Source of the DNA: Candidatus Aenigmatarchaeota archaeon
GTDB lineage: Archaea; Aenigmatarchaeota; Aenigmatarchaeia; QMZS01
DNA length: 7,359 nucleotides
Assembly: GCA_003663355.1 (NCBI GenBank)
Contig: QMZV01000038.1
Span: forward strand, 1-7,359
Direction of reading: 5' to 3'
Below, in pieces: positions 6,032 through 7,359 of this stretch. The notes beneath the pieces were generated by a model that was not told where the DNA came from, did not search any database, and saw only the letters and a list, made by a program, of their open reading frames with translations. The translations under genes were made by a program, and so were the position numbers. Numbering within the stretch: position 1 is the stretch's first letter; each line of letters starts with the position of its first letter.

Positions 6032-6034
6032 ATG

Positions 6035-6040
6035 GGTGAT
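6035..6040 (+). promoter_or_regulatory. Shine-Dalgarno site that decides the DUF5320 start
   Basis: GGTGAT pairs with AUCACC near the 3' end of archaeal 16S rRNA and ends 4 nt before the ATG at 6045. The longer reading from GTG at 6036 would put the start codon inside this site, so 6045 is preferred. Confidence 0.6.
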
Positions 6041-6044
6041 GAAT

Positions 6045-6389
6045 ATGCCTAGAGGAGATGGAACTGGGCCTTTAGGTCTTGGTCCCATGACGGGAAGAGG
6101 TGCAGGTTATTGTGCAGGATACAGTGTCCCAGGATATATGAATCCTTGGGTCAGATTTGGAAGAGGACTTGGATTAGGATTTAGAAGGGGTTTTGGTTTC
6201 AGGAGATTTTTTCCAGCTTATCAGCCAGTTCTAAGACCAGCAAACTTAACAAGAGAGGATGAAATAAAGATGCTTGAAGAAGAAAAGAGATCCTTGCAGG
6301 AAGAGATAAGAGCAATTGAGAATGAAAAAACAGCAATTCAGGAGGAACTAAAAGTTCTTGAGGAAAAACTCAAAAAAATGAAAAAATAA
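6045..6389 (+). CDS. DUF5320-type glycine-rich protein with a C-terminal coiled coil
   Basis: This 114-residue protein starts at ATG 6045. The family typically begins MPRGDGTGP, and the SD at 6035-6040 supports this choice over GTG 6036 or ATG 6039. Residues 1-30 hold the family hallmark GDGTGPLGLGPMTGRGAGYC, with a single Cys at 23. Residues about 36-58 are rich in Gly, Arg and Phe (FGRGLGLGFRRGFGFRRFF), and 68-114 form a heptad-like coiled coil (MLEEEKRSLQEEIRAIENEK). Proteins of this kind are commonly found beside NifX/NifB-domain proteins, but their function is unknown. The Gly-rich head with one Cys suggests metal or Fe-S contact and the tail suggests oligomerisation; both are inferences. 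It is first in the cluster, directly under the operator-flanked promoter, with a T-rich stretch after its stop that may reduce read-through. Confidence 0.85.
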   Translation: MPRGDGTGPLGLGPMTGRGAGYCAGYSVPGYMNPWVRFGRGLGLGFRRGFGFRRFFPAYQPVLRPANLTREDEIKMLEEEKRSLQEEIRAIENEKTAIQEELKVLEEKLKKMKK

Positions 6390-6405
6390 ATTTTTTTTAT
6401 TTTTG
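6390..6405 (+). terminator. T-rich termination or attenuation site after the DUF5320 gene
   Basis: Directly after the TAA at 6387-6389 comes T8, then A, then T5, G and more T. Archaeal polymerase pauses and terminates at such runs. The next gene starts at 6418 in the same direction with no convincing promoter placed for it, so partial termination would make the first gene's mRNA more abundant than the rest. Confidence 0.45.
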
Positions 6406-6417
6406 TTTTATAAAAAA

Positions 6418-6864
6418 ATGCCAAGGCCAATGAAATTTAGAAAGGTAAGAGGATTTCCAATTGTAGACCGTTTTATCCCTCATGGTGTAAGAAAATCAGA
6501 AGAATTAATTTTAACTATTGTTGAATTTGAAGCCCTTAAGTTGAAAGATTTTGAAAATTTGAATCAAATAGAGGCGGCAAGAAAAATGAATATTTCACAA
6601 CCAACATTTAACAGAATTCTTTCATCTGCAAGAAAAAAGGTTGCAGATGCAATTGTGAATGGAAAGACAATTAAAATAAAAGGAGGTAGTTATATTATGG
6701 CAGAAGTAAATAGACCCGGAAGGGGAAGAATGGGAGGCTTTGGATTTGGACCTGGCGGAGAATGTGTTTGTCCAAAATGTGGAACTAAAGTGCCTCATCA
6801 AAGAGGAGTACCTTGTTATCAGCATAAATGTCCAAAATGCGGAACAATGATGATTAGAGCATGA
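6418..6864 (+). CDS. DUF134 (UPF0251) HTH protein fused to a C-terminal zinc ribbon
   Basis: This 148-residue protein starts at ATG 6418, because the family typically begins MPRPxKxRKV; a TTG reading from 6403 adds only FYKK-type residues coded by the T-rich spacer. Residues 1-92 are the DUF134 domain: MPRPMKFRKV, then ILTIVEFEALKLKDFENLNQ (31-50), then the sigma-factor-like helix-turn-helix IEAARKMNISQPTFNRILSS (51-70), ending GKTIKIKGGSY. Residues 99-115 are a Gly/Arg linker. Residues 116-148 carry six Cys (116, 118, 121, 133, 138, 141), including two CPKCG knuckles, which should bind zinc or an Fe-S cluster. DUF134 proteins usually end soon after IxGGxY, so the zinc ribbon is an extension. 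It could be the regulator of the palindromes upstream, but this is untested. The NifX-type gene overlaps its stop by ATGA. Confidence 0.85.
   Translation: MPRPMKFRKVRGFPIVDRFIPHGVRKSEELILTIVEFEALKLKDFENLNQIEAARKMNISQPTFNRILSSARKKVADAIVNGKTIKIKGGSYIMAEVNRPGRGRMGGFGFGPGGECVCPKCGTKVPHQRGVPCYQHKCPKCGTMMIRA
6681..6687 (+). promoter_or_regulatory. Consensus Shine-Dalgarno sequence inside the DUF134 gene
   Basis: AGGAGGT matches the strongest archaeal SD (anti-SD ACCUCCU) and ends 9 nt before the in-frame ATG at 6697. It is the best SD in the window. It also encodes the conserved Lys-Gly-Gly at the end of the DUF134 domain (AAA GGA GGT), so codon choice alone could produce it. Confidence 0.5.
6697..6864 (+). 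CDS. Possible nested in-frame small zinc-ribbon protein (55 residues)
   Basis: The ATG at 6697 is codon 94 of the DUF134 fusion gene and is in frame. Initiation here would give a 55-residue protein: a Gly/Arg-rich head (MAEVNRPGRGRMGGFGFGPG) and a six-Cys ribbon with CPKCG twice, separated by TKVPHQRGVPCYQHK. Supporting evidence is AGGAGGT 9 nt upstream, the domain boundary falling exactly here, and the compact composition of a complete small metal-binding protein. The full-length fusion would be made from the same mRNA. Alternatively this is only the C-terminal domain and the SD is a by-product of GGA GGT codons. I would treat it as plausible but unproven. Confidence 0.42.
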   Translation: MAEVNRPGRGRMGGFGFGPGGECVCPKCGTKVPHQRGVPCYQHKCPKCGTMMIRA

Positions 6865-7199
6865 GAGTAGTTGTAACTTCAATGGGAAAAAATATGGATA
6901 GCGAAGTTAGTCCTGTTTTTGCAAGGTGTCCCTATTTTATCATTGCCGAGATTGAAAATAAAGAAATTAAAAAAACAGAAGCAATAGAAAATGAAAGTGC
7001 AAGGCAATTTGGAGGAGCAGGAATTTCTGCTGCTCAGAGAGTTGCAGAAAAAAAAGTTAATTCTGTAATAACAGGAAACATTGGACCAAGAGCATCTATG
7101 GTTTTAAACAGATTTAATATAAAGGTTTACAGAGGTAGCGGAACAGTAAAAGAATCTCTGCTAAAATTTATTGAAAACAAGCTTGAAAATATTCAGTAA
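6861..7199 (+). CDS. NifX/NifB-type iron-molybdenum cofactor domain protein
   Basis: This 112-residue single-domain protein belongs to the dinitrogenase iron-molybdenum cofactor family (PF02579), which includes NifX, the C-terminus of NifB, and small archaeal and thermophile proteins such as MTH1175. Motifs are VVVTSMGKNMDSEVSPVF at residues 3-20, ARCPYF at 21-26 (C23), GGAGI at 51-55, TGNIGP at 71-76 and GSGTV at 92-96. Members bind Fe-S or Fe-Mo clusters or act in unknown metal handling where nitrogenase is absent; no nif structural gene is visible here, so a nitrogenase role is unlikely. The ATGA overlap with the preceding stop implies translational coupling, so equal dosage with the zinc-ribbon protein is likely. 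It is the last recognisable gene of the cluster. Confidence 0.93.
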   Translation: MRVVVTSMGKNMDSEVSPVFARCPYFIIAEIENKEIKKTEAIENESARQFGGAGISAAQRVAEKKVNSVITGNIGPRASMVLNRFNIKVYRGSGTVKESLLKFIENKLENIQ

Positions 7200-7206
7200 G
7201 TTATCC

Positions 7207-7359
7207 CTTAATGAATAACACCACAGCAGAGCTATGGGGAATTCTTTGATTAAAGAATTTGGATACAAGAATTTTCTTCCTTCTTTGCCTTTATTCTTCC
7301 CCTCCAATTCCATATCCTAAAAATTCAAGACTTGTTTATGCATTTGTTCTGTGAATTGA
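7207..7359 (-). pseudogene. Possible remnant of an IS5-like transposase N-terminus
   Basis: On the minus strand an open stretch read from 7313 down gives MELEGKNKGKEGRKFLYPNS, then LIKEFPIALLWCYSLRDN. The NKGKxGRxFxYPxSLI pattern, then a hydrophobic stretch and SLR, resembles the N-terminal region of IS5-type transposases (there NKGKRGRPFxYPxS...LPYRQ). Upstream of it the frame is broken by TAG at 7317-7319, and a nearby frame reads SLEFLGYGIGGEE, which would fit the preceding part of that family. So the remnant would be frameshifted and truncated just before the stop of the NifX-type gene. The assignment rests on memory of the motif and a short match; I am not sure. Confidence 0.3.
7240..7259. 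repeat. Perfect 8-bp inverted repeat with 4-nt loop
   Basis: AATTCTTT and AAAGAATT are separated by GATT. It lies 40 nt after the NifX-type gene and could act as a terminator hairpin or be a relic of the decayed element. There is no T-run immediately after it, so an intrinsic-terminator role is uncertain. A weaker GTTAT/ATAAC pair lies at 7200-7219. Confidence 0.4.

Noticed and set aside
6036..6044. Upstream GTG (6036) or ATG (6039) as start of the DUF5320 gene
   Set aside because: They fall in the GGTGAT SD site, and family members begin MPRGDGTGP, which fits ATG 6045.
6036..6110. C/D box guide RNA, since GTGATGA at 6036-6042 matches a C box
   Set aside because: No D box (CTGA) at a suitable distance is seen, and the bases are explained by the SD and start codon.
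6403..6417. TTG start for the DUF134 gene
   Set aside because: The added residues come from T-rich spacer, and the family N-terminus MPRPxKxRKV begins at ATG 6418.
6622..6882. 86-residue minus-strand frame opposite the DUF134-zinc ribbon gene
   Set aside because: It is the complement of the conserved Cys/Gly-rich coding region and shows no motif of its own.
7234..7320. Short plus-strand frame MGNSLIKEFGYKNF after the NifX-type gene
   Set aside because: It is only about 28 codons, has no SD or TATA box, and overlaps the hairpin and the possible transposase remnant.

Overview
The window looks like a piece of an AT-rich archaeal chromosome. The evidence is archaeal/eukaryal ribosomal protein L31e, an archaeal-type S2, a TyrRS of archaeal type, a histone-fold protein, a PAC2-family proteasome-assembly protein, a UPF0282 metallo-beta-lactamase-fold protein, TATA-like boxes about 25 nt upstream of start codons, and mostly absent Shine-Dalgarno (SD) sequences. 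Small proteins and very short intergenic gaps fit a reduced DPANN-like genome, but that lineage call is an inference.

Layout. (1) Positions 1-189: the N-terminal end of an unrecognised minus-strand gene running off the left edge. (2) 253-915: a plus-strand putative DNA-binding protein with a helix-turn-helix, about 2.8 copies of a basic 22-residue repeat, and a C-terminal winged-helix-like part. A 22-bp imperfect direct repeat lies on both sides of it. (3) 954-4288, minus strand, read right to left: L31e, a coiled-coil histone-fold protein, a PAC2 protein, a UPF0282 MBL-fold hydrolase and a thioredoxin reductase. (4) 4312-5951, plus strand: rps2 and tyrS, divergent from L31e across only 23 bp. 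(5) 6036-7199, plus strand: a DUF5320 protein, a DUF134 (UPF0251) helix-turn-helix protein fused in frame to a zinc ribbon, and a NifX/NifB-type iron-molybdenum-cofactor-domain protein. (6) 7200-7359: no intact gene, but a possible decayed transposase N-terminus on the minus strand and a short perfect hairpin.

The most interesting part is region 5. Its promoter has a TATA box flanked by two copies of one perfect 16-bp palindrome, ATGAATATATATTCAT. The TGAA-N6-TTCA core is the shape of ArsR/SmtB-type metal-sensor operators. Inside the DUF134-zinc ribbon gene, a consensus SD followed by an in-frame ATG could release the zinc ribbon as a separate 55-residue protein. The next gene overlaps the stop codon by ATGA. 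Together this looks like a small, tightly controlled metal or Fe-S handling module of unknown function. No nitrogenase gene is present in the window.

Region 3 mixes translation (L31e), chromatin (histone fold), proteasome assembly (PAC2) and thiol redox (TrxB). Spacings of 6-9 nt tie PAC2, UPF0282 and trxB into one transcript, while 60 nt with a possible TATA box separates PAC2 from the histone gene.
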